From assembly GCA_016098155.1 (NCBI GenBank), contig JAAAJB010000180.1, positions 1-56,886 on the forward strand: DNA of 56,886 nucleotides, read 5' to 3'. This document shows, piece after piece, positions 10,065 through 20,539 of this stretch. A program made the translations under genes and the position numbers. The stretch is from Actinomortierella ambigua. Its lineage: Eukaryota > Mortierellomycota > Mortierellomycetes > Mortierellales > Mortierellaceae. The notes beneath the pieces are model-generated. The model was not told the DNA's origin. It saw nothing but the letters and a program-made list of their open reading frames with translations, and did not search any database. Positions within the stretch are counted from its first letter, which is position 1; every line of letters begins with the position of its first letter.

Positions 10065-13000
10065 CTATAGATCAACATCCATACTATCCTCAGATGTATC
10101 CAGCAAAGGCTTCGGATCGACAGTGAGCACGAGGATCGGGCCTTGGGCGCTTGATCCAGGGGCGAGGCTACCCGAGTGTCGACTGTCCGTTTGCCAGGCA
10201 ATCACCAGATCTTGGATTTTGCGACCCGTTTCATTCCTCGCCCTTGCTTCTCCAGCAGAAACGGCAGTAGTGGATGAAAATGTCCAGGAGAGGTCGAGTC
10301 TCTTGAGCGAAGCTTGTTGTCCCCGACTACTTGGAGCACTTGGAAGTCCATTCACTGTTGGAGTAGTAGTGGCGGTGGTTGTTGTTGTTGATGCTGATGC
10401 CGTGGTAGCGGTAGTGGTGAGTGGAACAACGACCGACATGAGTTGATCAACCTCCTCGGGCGTGTTCAAGAGCGGGTTATGGGCAAGACTTAGGTCTTGG
10501 ACTTGTGTGTGAAAGAGGGGTATGCAATCTTGGACATGCAATTGGCAGTCTGCGAGAAGGATTCGGTCAAGGCGGCTGCGACTCTTTGTTTCCAGGTGGC
10601 GACGCAGAGCTGCCGCGAGGTGGAATGTCCCTGGATGGTGGTGGTGGTGGTCATCGTCGTGCAGATGACCTTGTTGGGCGCTTTGATTCCATGCTGTTGT
10701 TGCCAATGGTACCGTGGTGCCAAACGAACCAAGAGGGTTGCCTGAAAGGTCCAGTGAGAGCAGAGATGTGTTGACAGCAATACCTTCGGCCAGCTCCGCC
10801 ACGGCTCGGCTGTCCAACTGTGCATGTCGCAGCTCCAAAGTCTCTATAAACACACTCTTTTTCAGCAACGTGGCAAGACCCTTCGCTCCTGCCTGACCAA
10901 TATCGCAATTGTTGAGGGATAAGCGACGAAGCCTAATATGGGGTTCAAACCAGATGGGGCAGCATTAGGAACCTGGGGGAGAAAAGGAAGGAGGAAGAAA
11001 AACAAACAAACAAACAAACAAACAAACAAAAAGAACGAGCTTGTCAACCTTAGGATGCTACTAAGAAAAGAGAGGCCAGACCATCCTTCTCCGACCCGCA
11101 TGTGTGAAAGATCCAACGAATCCACGCAGATCAAGTTGGGCGAGGCTCGTTGCAACCACAATAACATGCCCTCGGTCGAAAGCTGGTTGCGCGCTATCGA
11201 CACCTCGAGTCCTCGATGCAGTATGTTTTGGATTTGCTCAATCTTCTCCCAATCCTCTAAAGCTGCCGACGTGGACGACAGCGATAACTTGCATCGCGAC
11301 AAATCCAGCTTCCTGAGCGAAGGAAACCGATTCACACACTGTGCAATGTACTCGAGCCCTGAGCCACCACCGAGCGGATTAAATGAAAGGTTCAGCGTCT
11401 CGAGACCCGGCTTGGGCAGCGAGGAAAACCAGCGTGGTTCGGCTACATCGTCAGCAAATGACCAAGGCGACAACATCTGCTTGAGACCTTTGCCAGTTAT
11501 CTTGTTGGATCCTAGGATGAGATCCTTGAGAGTGGGAGAATAGAGTATTTGTGCGAGAGAGCTCGCAGCAGAATCATCTAGATTGAAAGGCCAGATGCAT
11601 CGAGCACGTGAATATCGCGCTACAAGCTCTCTGTTGATGTTTCTAAGGAGTCTCAGCTTTGTCCACTCTGATAACCTGCCCTACCAAGTGTTCCATTCGA
11701 GAGATTGATCGTTGTCAGACTGCTAGGACCTTGGAGAAAGGCAAGCAGTAAGGGGGTATATTCTCTTGAGCTCAGGTCTAACGTCCAATTGAACCACGGG
11801 AAAAGAACACATTCTGTAAGTTTTTTTTTTTTTTTTTTTTTTTTTGGAGATTTTATGGATAGCATGAATACGTTTTGGAGCGGAATCGACCTACTTGAGA
11901 ATCGAAGATCTGCAGTTGTTTCAATGCATGCCAGGCTAGACACCACGGATTCTTGAGCATACAATGCGAGTTTACGACATGCTTCTTTGTACACATCTGG
12001 CATAGATGTGAATTCAAGACCTTAAAGCAAGAAAGGGGGAAAACGCAAGTTCATTAGGTGCGTTTCCTGTTGACGTCGGCTATTTGACTCAACAAAGATG
12101 TATTTTACCTTTTACAGACAACGAAAGACTTGCGTTATCGTTTACAACTGTCTCCAAGAGTTCGGTGTCCAAGAAGGGATTATCACTCTTGGCGCTAGTG
12201 ACTGACCCAATATCGAGTCGCACAAAGTGCCTGTCCTGCATTCGCCTTTGAATGGCTCGCTTGAGCCACCCAACATTGTTGAAGTCAATTCGCTTGAATG
12301 TAAGAGTCTGGGGCTCCAATAGTTGGAAACCAAAGCGATAAATGTCGGCAGCATTGGCAGAAGAATCGACCGTGAGATGAACCATGCAAGATAGCTCGTC
12401 ACTTAGTTTGTCAAAGGCAGTACTACTCTTCTGAAAGAGCCGCTTCCGAGGCGCATGATCCCCTTGAGCAACATCTTCCTGATAGTCCGGCGTTGGGGTT
12501 CTGATCCGAGAAGTAGCTCTATGCTCCATCTCATCGATATCCATCCTGTTTGGTCCAGTTACGCGCTCTCCAGCAGAAGGGAGGTGCTGTGACTGATTCA
12601 TGGAGTAACTCTCCAGATGGCCGGGCTGGGATTCTTCCATCATCTCTCGAATATGTTCCTAATAAGTGACAGTGTTAGAATGGAGCGCGTGTCCTTCCCC
12701 GCGAAGTTTCATGTAACCAAGTTAAGTCTTATTCAACTGTCGAGTTGATGAACAGGATGTTCAAACCACCCGGAGAAAGTTACCTCCGCAAGCTCAGCTG
12801 TCTCTGGGTCATCTGAGAGCTCCTGAATCGCCCTGCATGTCTCAATACATTTGTCTCGCATGCCTCGTAAACGATAAACGCGTGCTTTTGTTGACATGAT
12901 ACAGCAATAAAAAAACACAAAAAGATGTGGAGTGAGAGATGATGCTTTCGTGTAAACATTTTTTCTCATTTCTCGCCTGAAACATTTCTAAGCACTTACC

Positions 13001-14178
13001 CATGTCTAACATGCAATCCACTTCGCCTTCAAGTTTGTGTTCTCTAACAAAGTCAAGCTCGATCTGCTGATGCTGCGTGACCTTGTCCATGTCCCCGCTG
13101 GCCTCTGCAAGAGCAGCCATGTTCATGTAAATGTTGCGCTCGTTATCAATGTCACCAAGATCCTTGCTGAATGTCAGTGCTATGGAGAGATCCAACTCGG
13201 CCTCGCTAAACATTTTTAGTTTAGTGTAGATGATGCCAGAGTTTAACCGTGTGAACAATGCTTGTGTTTGCAGCTGTTCCACACTAGGTTCTGAAGCATG
13301 TATCACAGGAGGGATGTATGCGGTGTCAGCCCTTTGCCCAAGAATCCAAGGAACGTTCCGTCGCAGCTTCGCATCGCCTTTTTGTTTGTTATTACCTTCC
13401 AATGCAGGCCCTTCTTGCAATTTGGCTATTAGCGTCTTGGCAGCTTCATAATGAGTAGATGCATGTTTGAAGACAATTGTTGCTTGATCCTCTTCCTCAA
13501 TGCTTTCGCCTTCGTGGAGGAAGGTGTCTCCAAGTGACTGGCGGGCCTTGGTCTGTTCCCAAAGGTCATTGATTGACTGCGCCAACTTTAGGTGCTCATG
13601 TCCATAGCGAAACGCCTCTGTGAATTCCTCGATTCTATTTTTTGAAGTCGGACCAAAAAAAAAAAGTCAACAAACAAAAACAGTGGGCAGACGCTGGAAC
13701 ACAATCATGTCAGCATGATCTCAGCACGTTTGAACTACAGTGGCGAGCTGGAGTGATTGGAAACTCTGCAAAGTACCTTTGGCAGCATATCGACAGCGAG
13801 TTTAGAACGCTAGGAAACAGAAAGAAGAGTGCGTCAGGCATATTGTTGGTTCGACTAAAGCAATTGCATGCTTCTTTGTCTTCAACGCTTTTTTCAGCAA
13901 ATGAACTCCTCGTACTCTGCACGGTCTCTTTGATCGATTGTATTTGTCTTGTCCTGCTCTGCGTGAGACAGAGCCCTCTTGTAGTGCCTCCTGGCCTTCT
14001 CGTAGTTCTCCTCCTCGTCTTTGAGCAGATCAGCAATCTCGACATTGAGGTCCCATGCGACGGCATGGTTGAAGTCATCGGGGTCGTCCTCATCAAGTCC
14101 ATGAAGTTTCCGCCGCAGGAGCTCGAGTCTATGGCTGACGGTAGACCCACGGCTGATCTTTGTCACAACCAGAGGCAT
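10065..14178 (-). CDS. TONSL: Tonsoku/TONSL-like TPR-LRR replication-repair protein
   Basis: Nine exons in transcript order: 14178-13916, 13809-13777, 13634-13000, 12884-12784, 12658-12109, 12020-11895, 11813-11685, 11667-11082 and 10932-10065. They give 1096 aa if a 17-nt gap at 11668-11684 is removed. The N-terminal half is TPR-like helices (EEFTEAFRYGHEHLKLAQS and MFSEAELDLSIALTFSKDL). An acidic linker of about 70 residues and a UBL-like segment (CMVHLTVDSS...VGWLKRAIQRRM) follow. Next comes DVYKEACRKLALYAQESVV, which parallels the segment before the TONSL LRRs. The C-terminal half is leucine-rich repeats (LETLNLSFNPLG, LRKLDLSRCKL, LRRLSLNNCDIGQAG). TONSL and plant TSK act at damaged replication forks in the nucleus. 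There are no ankyrin repeats between TPR and LRR, so the layout matches plant TSK rather than animal TONSL. The donor of exon 8 (GTCTGG) is weak and that junction is less sure. Confidence 0.8.
10998..11030. repeat. (AAAC)n microsatellite in a TONSL intron
   Basis: About eight copies of the tetranucleotide lie inside the intron between the last two exons of the Tonsoku-like gene. Being intronic, it does not affect the protein. Confidence 0.8.
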
Positions 14179-15851
14179 TGCGTATACGGTGGTAGCTTGT
14201 AGGGAAACACGAATGGAGTGTTTTCTGACCCTGATAAAAAATGGTGGCGCTCAAGAAGTAGGAGATTCGCTTCTGATTGGCCAGAGGACAAAACTTGTAA
14301 ATTCGGATCTCGATCCGATTTCAAATGTCCCAAAATGTCCCTTCTGTGCACACTCCACTGTTTTCCCTCGCACTTGACCCAACCCTACATTTTAATTCTC
14401 GAAGCAATTCTTATTGGACAGGGGGGGGAGGGGTGCGAGAAACAGGTTATACTACTTTTTGATCCACTTTGTGGGAGAAGCAAGTGGGCTAAACGGAAAT
14501 GGCAGAGAGGAGTTGAGGGCGCAAAAAAAAAAAAAAAAAAAAAGGCGACAAGGTCTAGTAAAAGCCGACGATGGGATACATGCTTTGCTCACCCCTCACT
14601 TGGAACTGGTAGTAGACGTCTGTCCTATCATATCGTCCTAATTTCAACCCATGGGACCTTCTGGTCACAGCCCTGTCCAGCGAGATACGTACCGTGAAAA
14701 TATTATTATTTTGAGCATTGAACGTGGAGCGGAACTGCTCAGAGATCACAGTCCTCCCCCCGCCACTCATCTCTCTAGATCTCCGCCAACAGGGTCCATG
14801 GCAAATAGTCTTTGTTGATGGCGAAGACTCGCGGATTGATTGCAAGACTAGAAAGCAGGCTAGTGTGCGTAGTTCACCAGACCGTGAGATTGGGACGAAG
14901 AGAGAAGGCACGGAAAGCTGTCCAAAACGTCTTTTCCGTTTTCCATCGCCATTTCCAAGTGTAACCATTGCAAACGTGACAACCAACTGTATTATTGTTT
15001 TTTTTTTCGGAAACATATCCGGCGAAAAGGAAGAACAAAGAACGACCAACTTACTTTACCAGTAACAAAAAAGTAGGGGCAAGATCAGAGAACAAATGGA
15101 TTCTTCTTTCTTCTACTTCCTCCTCCTTCTTCTCCATCCTCCATCCTCCCTCCTCTTTGTATCCGCAGCTACATCGCGTTCGACATTTTGCTCTTTGAGC
15201 TAACACAAGGTACGGCATCAGTTGATCAGCTATTCCACTGGCCCCTGGGCAGTTATAGGGGTGCGAAAGCTACTCTAATAGGGTAGCATAGTATCATAGT
15301 ATCATCATACTAAAGTTCTGCGCGACTGCGCGGCGGGCAGGGGGGGGGGTGAAGGGGCCTGTCTATTTCGGCTGCACACTGACGACAGGAGTACCTTTCA
15401 CGTATTGGCTAATGGAGGAGGAGACAGGGCCGGTCCCCTTTTTTTTCTTTTCTCACATTCGTTTCTTCCATTCCTCGCCATTGGTTCATTCCCCATCCCT
15501 CCAGACAACCTCGCATTCGCTCCCAAAGGTACTCGCCTGCCATGCAATGAGCTCCTGTATTTCCTACATCACCCCTGCCTCAAGGTCATCCCAGAGAGTC
15601 TTCTTGCACGTCGCACTATTCTGTATTGGATAGACTTGAAAGCGGCAGCTCGAGACTTCCAGCTGCACTGCTTATGGACGCTTCCTGACCCCAGTGGAAA
15701 AGAGTTCCTGCCCTTTCCCCGTGTGCACGTATCTTTGTGCGTTCATTTTTGTACTGACGCCGTCATTCTCCCGCTCTCATTTAGACTCCCTTACTCCCAC
15801 TCGCCTCTAGCCCTTTTTTTTTTTTTTTCGTTGCTGCACAGTTCTCCACTA
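14179..15851. other. Intergenic; possible tiny spliced ORF on the minus strand
   Basis: No confident gene. On the minus strand a 26-codon ATG-started stretch at about 14770-14693 (MSGGGRTVISEQFRSTFNAQ...) ends at a good GTACGT donor. A downstream acceptor near 14638 would add DDMIGQTSTTSSK and a stop, giving about 39 aa. I do not recognise it. The rest includes a poly-A tract (about 14523-14543), a G run (about 15340-15349), and pyrimidine-rich leader sequence before the F-box-like gene. Confidence 0.3.
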
Positions 15852-17003
15852 ATGGTACTCAACAGCCATAACTCCACTGGTCCTGCACCCTCAGCAGTTC
15901 ATGGAGAACAGCAGCCTACAAGTAGAACGGATGCACCGTTGATCGACCTCTCAGATGCAAATGATACTACGACCCGGCAACAAGAGTCAAGTTCAGACGA
16001 CGAAGACAATGTCGACAACATTTCTCTTGGCTCTGTCGACTCGGAGTTGACGAACAGTACCCTGCCGCCGACATATGATCTCTCGTCCATTCTTCGCTCT
16101 GGGCAACAACCCACAAATGGCAGCCATCCACCACAGACAAACTCCAACGGAGGAGGAGGCAACGGCGGCGGAGGGGGATTCCTTCCAAGTCTCACCGGCA
16201 CAGGCCGCTCCAGCCAGCCAACGACCGCCAACGGCGTTCATTTGCCGGGTGGGCTCCCATCGACAGAAGAGATGGAGAACATGCCGAGTGAGGTGGTGTC
16301 GTTGATCCTCGAGACACTAACGATCCTGGAGTTGTATGACTTGCACAACCTGTCGGAGCGCTGGCGCCCATTCACAACACGGGCCTTGCTGGACAAGTTC
16401 CGCAAGTGTCACGTCGTTCTCTGGGTTGACCAAGAATCCCACCGGGCCTTCCGGCCCTTGTTCGTCTTTGACTCGTTCGACGAGGCCACGAACCGGATCC
16501 GCTGGCTCCCACGTCCGACGGCAAAGCCCGAAGGACGAGGTCAAGTGTACAGCAAGACCTTTGGCATCACCAAACCCGTGTTGCGAATCATTTCCGTCGG
16601 AGAAGTGGACAAGTACGACTATTTGGACAAGGAGGCGAGCATCAACGTGCACAAGCCGGGCACACGAACGATCCTCGGGTCGGATAAGGGCTGTCCTTGG
16701 GCGTTCGTGTACAAGGTCTCCAAATTTACGCGCAAGGGCAAGAGAATCAATGGCGAGCGATGGCTCGAGCCCATCTCCTTCGAGTGCCACGTCGACTTTT
16801 TGAACCCACGCCGCGCCCATAAGCTGCGCTTGCTCTGGTACCTCCAAAAGACCTACTCAAACGTCCCCCTCGTTGGCAACGCCGTCAACAAGGCGGCTAA
16901 TCGGTCCAAGGTCGAGGGCCAGGTCGCCCCGACGCAGATGACGGAATATTTCCAGGGACATCATCAAGAAACGCCCTCGACCCATATTGGTACCTTCCGT
17001 TGA
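15852..17003 (+). CDS. F-box-like protein of unknown function, single exon
   Basis: 383 aa from the Met of MVLNSHNSTG. The frame stays open upstream to 15405, but that part is CT-rich and reads as leader, so the later Met is preferred. Residues 1-140 are Ser/Thr/Asn/Gly-rich and probably disordered, with an acidic SSSDDEDNVDN stretch and a Gly run. Residues 140-180 (MPSEVVSLILETLTILELYD, then LHNLSERWRPFTTRAL) resemble an F-box helix pattern, beginning with the usual Met-Pro then hydrophobics. The rest is a compact domain I do not recognise, with aromatic-rich strands (CHVVLWVDQESHRAFRPLFV and WLEPISFECHVDFLNP). If the F-box is real, the protein would be an SCF ubiquitin-ligase adaptor. That is inference from a weak motif. 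Confidence 0.6.
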   Translation: MVLNSHNSTGPAPSAVHGEQQPTSRTDAPLIDLSDANDTTTRQQESSSDDEDNVDNISLGSVDSELTNSTLPPTYDLSSILRSGQQPTNGSHPPQTNSNGGGGNGGGGGFLPSLTGTGRSSQPTTANGVHLPGGLPSTEEMENMPSEVVSLILETLTILELYDLHNLSERWRPFTTRALLDKFRKCHVVLWVDQESHRAFRPLFVFDSFDEATNRIRWLPRPTAKPEGRGQVYSKTFGITKPVLRIISVGEVDKYDYLDKEASINVHKPGTRTILGSDKGCPWAFVYKVSKFTRKGKRINGERWLEPISFECHVDFLNPRRAHKLRLLWYLQKTYSNVPLVGNAVNKAANRSKVEGQVAPTQMTEYFQGHHQETPSTHIGTFR

Positions 17004-17348
17004 GAGGAAAGCCAGATGAACAAACAACAAAATACCCTCTCTCTCTCTCTCTCTTCCAAACAACAAAAAAGGTTTCCATCCCCTCGTTATCTCCTTCTAT
17101 CTCCGTGCTGTATTTTGACTTCCTCCCTCTTTCCGTCGGCAGAAGGCAGGGCCTTTGTCGTGTTATTGACTTGTTTTGTTGCCATCTCTTGTATAAATCT
17201 TTTGATACCAATGAAAAGAAAAAAAAAAACATACGCACACCTCCACGCTGTAACAAACAATCGTATCTACTTCATGTTATCGTGGGAAACCAACAACACG
17301 GCGTGGGGTTTTATTGGCTCAACCGATCAAAAAGGATGGATCTATGTT
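17004..17348. other. Convergent intergenic spacer
   Basis: 3' flanks of the F-box-like gene and the S-formylglutathione hydrolase gene. A CT microsatellite lies near 17037-17054 and an A run near 17218-17230. No gene is seen. Confidence 0.5.
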
Positions 17349-19267
17349 TTACTGGGCAGCAGTCAATCCAAGGGCCTTGGCATGGTGGTCGATGTGATCG
17401 GCAACAAAAGTGCTGATGAAGTAGTAGCCATGGTCGTAGCCATCCTGGAAACGGACCTCAAACTGTGACTCGATGCCCAGGTCCTTGGTTGCCTGAATGA
17501 ACTCGTTGGTGAACAGCTGCTTCTCCAAGAAGACGTCACCAGTACCCTAATAAGAAGGAAAGATTCTGTCAGTATCAAAAAAAGAAAGCAGACGCTACTG
17601 AACGGGAAGGAGGAAGTCGAGAGAAAGGACCTACCTGGTCAATCAAAGCCTTAAAGTCCTTGCGGAGGTTGTTCTCAGAGACATAGCGACGGAGCAAATG
17701 AATGGTATCGTAGTTGTTCCAGGTAGTGGCGTCGTCGCCCAGGTAGGCAGGGAAGGCCTTTTGACCCCATGCACAGTTGGTTGGGTGAAGGATGGGTGCA
17801 AAAGCAGAGATGGACTAGATAGATGTAAAAAATTTTCCCCGCAAGGCGCAAGAGACAGATATGTTAGCGGTGATCATGCCAGAAAGAAAGGGAGAAGAAA
17901 CCTTCTCTCATGTTACAGTCTCAGCTTACCGTGTAGTTCTGCTGGTTCTTCAGGAAAATGGTCAACGCACCATGTCCACCCTATTGTGATGATATGATAC
18001 ACAGTGAAAGGGATAGGTAAGTACTGAGATTGGGTATCTCCATTGCGGCGCAGTCCACCTCAACCGAATCCAGAAACGTGTTCCAGACTGCGATCAATCC
18101 ATTACCATCGAGTGTCCAGTGATGCCCTGGCGCTTGGTATCCTATTCAATCCCGCGTCACACCATAAGAGTAGAGAATAATTCAGTACGCGAGTCCTTTC
18201 AGCAAAAGATCCCTGGGCTCACTGTGCCCTTCACACTTTTAATTCGCCAGCCAAGACTTACAATGGGGAACTGGGCATCCAGCAAGGCAGGGAGTTCCTT
18301 GGCAACGTAGTCGTACATGTTCCAGTTCTTGGCCCAAGGCTCCTGGGTAGCGGTGAGGTAGAATCCGGCGCCTAATTTCCAGGACAAGGGAGTTTTATCA
18401 GCTTTCCCTTTCCCCTCCCCCTGCATATCTCAGACCATCATAGATCATCCTTCCTCCTTCCCATCCAGCCATCAACATAATTCATCACCTACCATATCCA
18501 AGGTCAGAGGCGACACCGGCCTCAGGAACATCAACGTTGCCTGAGAGGGTCGCAAGGAGAAACGATCGATCAATTAGGAGGCAATAGTTAGTTATTATAT
18601 CCATGTATACATTTTGCATCCGTGGCTACTGTAGCCTCGACAATGCTGATTTCACTCCCCCCTCCCTTCGCCATAGAAATTTGCTCACAGGTCCATGAAA
18701 GATTTTACATGCATGTCATGTTCCTATGGACGCAATCCCCTTCTACCTCTTCCTTCGCTACCCATCCATCCATTCTCTCAGCCAAACTTAGACTTACGAG
18801 GCGAAGTGTCAGGGAAGACGAGCGCCAGACCGTACTTGGCCGCAAAAGACGCGGCGCCAGCCTTGGTCGCAAAATTCTCCTCAGAAGAGGTCAAACCGCC
18901 CAGGCAGTACAGAACCTGAGAGTGAAACAATAAAATTAACAGAAGGTGAGCTATAGATCGCTTTCGGTTCGCGTAGACAACTGGATATAGCAACATCAAG
19001 AAATACGCGCGTGTCCTTCACGCATTGCAGCACTCCTCTCCTCATGTGCTCAATGAATGCATGTTTTGTTCATTTCCTGAATGCAACCTAAAAAAAGGGA
19101 ACACGACGTGAAACAAGACTTACGGGAACCTTGGTACCGTTGACAGCGGCCTCGGGTAGATAGATATTGAACGTCATGACACAGTTGGTGCTCGACGACT
19201 GATGTGAGTACTTTTCGAGCTTGCCACCAAAGTGCTTGCTCGAGGACAGCTTCTGCAGGTCAGTCAT
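17349..19267 (-). CDS. S-formylglutathione hydrolase (esterase D family)
   Basis: Eight exons in transcript order: 19267-19124, 18915-18798, 18540-18493, 18371-18262, 18141-18106, 17980-17930, 17814-17635 and 17546-17349. They sum to 294 aa with all phases consistent, the usual length for the family. The enzyme hydrolyses S-formylglutathione to glutathione and formate, the second step of glutathione-dependent formaldehyde detoxification in the cytosol. Visible family motifs are [43 protein letters not shown], the nucleophile elbow GHSMGGHGA (Ser) and [14 protein letters not shown] (catalytic His). The acid is probably the Asp in the LIDQGTGD segment. The elbow is split by an intron between GHSM and GGHGA. 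An intron-rich gene with 36- and 48-nt exons. Confidence 0.93.
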
Positions 19268-19732
19268 TTTGGATGGGTCTGCAAGCAAGGATCAGTGACC
19301 AAAAAGTCGTCGGGATGAAGAAAGACACATAAATATCATCAGTATCAATGGATGCGTATCTTGCACGACATGGGACAAGAGTTCGCCAATTGACCGCAGT
19401 CGACCGTGGTGACGTTAGGGGGGAGTTCGTTACCTAAAAGGCTTGTGGAGGAGGAGTTGCTGAAAGTATGAGATGAAAGGTGTTGGAGGCTAAAGTTGGA
19501 ACTTTTTATTCCGATGGGGCGTGGAAATTGTGACGGTTCCTTTGTGGGTCCGTAACGGCCACAAAAATTGGCTTCCTTGAAACGACATTCAGGAACGGCA
19601 TTTGCATCGCCCTTCGGAGCACAGACTTCAAGGGTCTTCCATTCCTGAACTCGACAATACTTCATATTCGTATTTTGGCTGTAAAAAGCGACATTTAGTA
19701 TTCCCGCCAACTAAACTATCGAAAAAACCAAC

Positions 19733-20330
19733 ATGGGCTTGCTGTCGTTCTTCTTTTCCGAGAAGCCCGAGGTGGCTGTGCCTAAGGACGTTTGCTATCA
19801 TATTGTATGCTCCGGAGGAGGTCATGAAGGAATGTGGGTCAGTGGCTCATGTACCTAGGCATCTGACACTCATTCTCGGCTTCTTTTTCCCTCTTGCCAT
19901 TTTCCTGTAGGAGGGCTTTCTAGCCTGTCAATATTTCCAGAACGCCATGGAACTTGCCGACAAGCTCAACACTACTTCAACAAAAAGTAACATTCAAGTG
20001 GAGGTGACGGCACATTCAAGAGCAGAATGGAGGGAGCGACTGGAGAGCTTGAACAAGGTAACAAATCGACCTTTTTTTTTTTTGTCAGCTGCCTATATGC
20101 AACATCTGGAACGGCTCCCCAATACGACCCACACTTTGAAACTGACAGCTGTATAACTCTTTTCTCGATCTTCTTTGTAGGAAGTCCCAGGATCGCAGGA
20201 TCACAAAACAAGTCCGTTCATCTGGGAAGGTTGCTCAGGAAAGCCACTGCGGTTCATTGGTGGTTACGACAACTACTTGCATCACTGTTGGAAGAATCAC
20301 TCTGCCGAGCTCAAAAACCAGCGTGCATGA
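19733..20330 (+). CDS. Small glutaredoxin/thioredoxin-fold-like protein without CXXC
   Basis: Exons are 19733-19804, 19911-20057 and 20181-20330, giving 122 aa. The protein starts MGLLSFFFSEKPEVAVPKDV. A helix follows (ACQYFQNAMELADKL), then a strand (NIQVEVTAHSRAEW), and finally KTSPFIWEG with LRFIGGYDNYLHHCW. The Ser-Pro before a strand and the FIGGYDN loop match the cis-proline and glutathione-binding end of glutaredoxin-like folds. The expected CXXC or CXXS redox pair near the N-terminus is not present; Cys occur singly in DVCYHIEG and ACQYF. The role is unknown; a non-catalytic glutaredoxin-like protein is my best reading. It is convergent with the copper transporter gene, about 210 bp apart. 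Confidence 0.65.
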
Positions 20331-20539
20331 AATCCGTCTTGCGTTTCATATTACCTCGCTTTTTTCTTGCATTCCATCACCTGTCATTTCTCCTTGTAAC
20401 AACAAAAAGATAGAAAAACACACATGCACACACCACTTCATAGACTTGAATAAACAATTTGCACCATGTAGTTGACTTTTCTTCTTTTTCTTTTTTTTTT
20501 TCTTATATATAGAGCTATTCCAGCTAGCCATAGTTAAGA

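Noticed and set aside
10497..11543. Plus-strand ORFs opposite the Tonsoku-like gene
   Set aside because: They are antisense to well-supported LRR exons and have no recognisable features.
15405..15851. Upstream 149-codon extension of the F-box-like ORF
   Set aside because: The sequence is CT-rich leader with homopolymer Phe/Ser translation; the later Met at 15852 gives a normal N-terminus.
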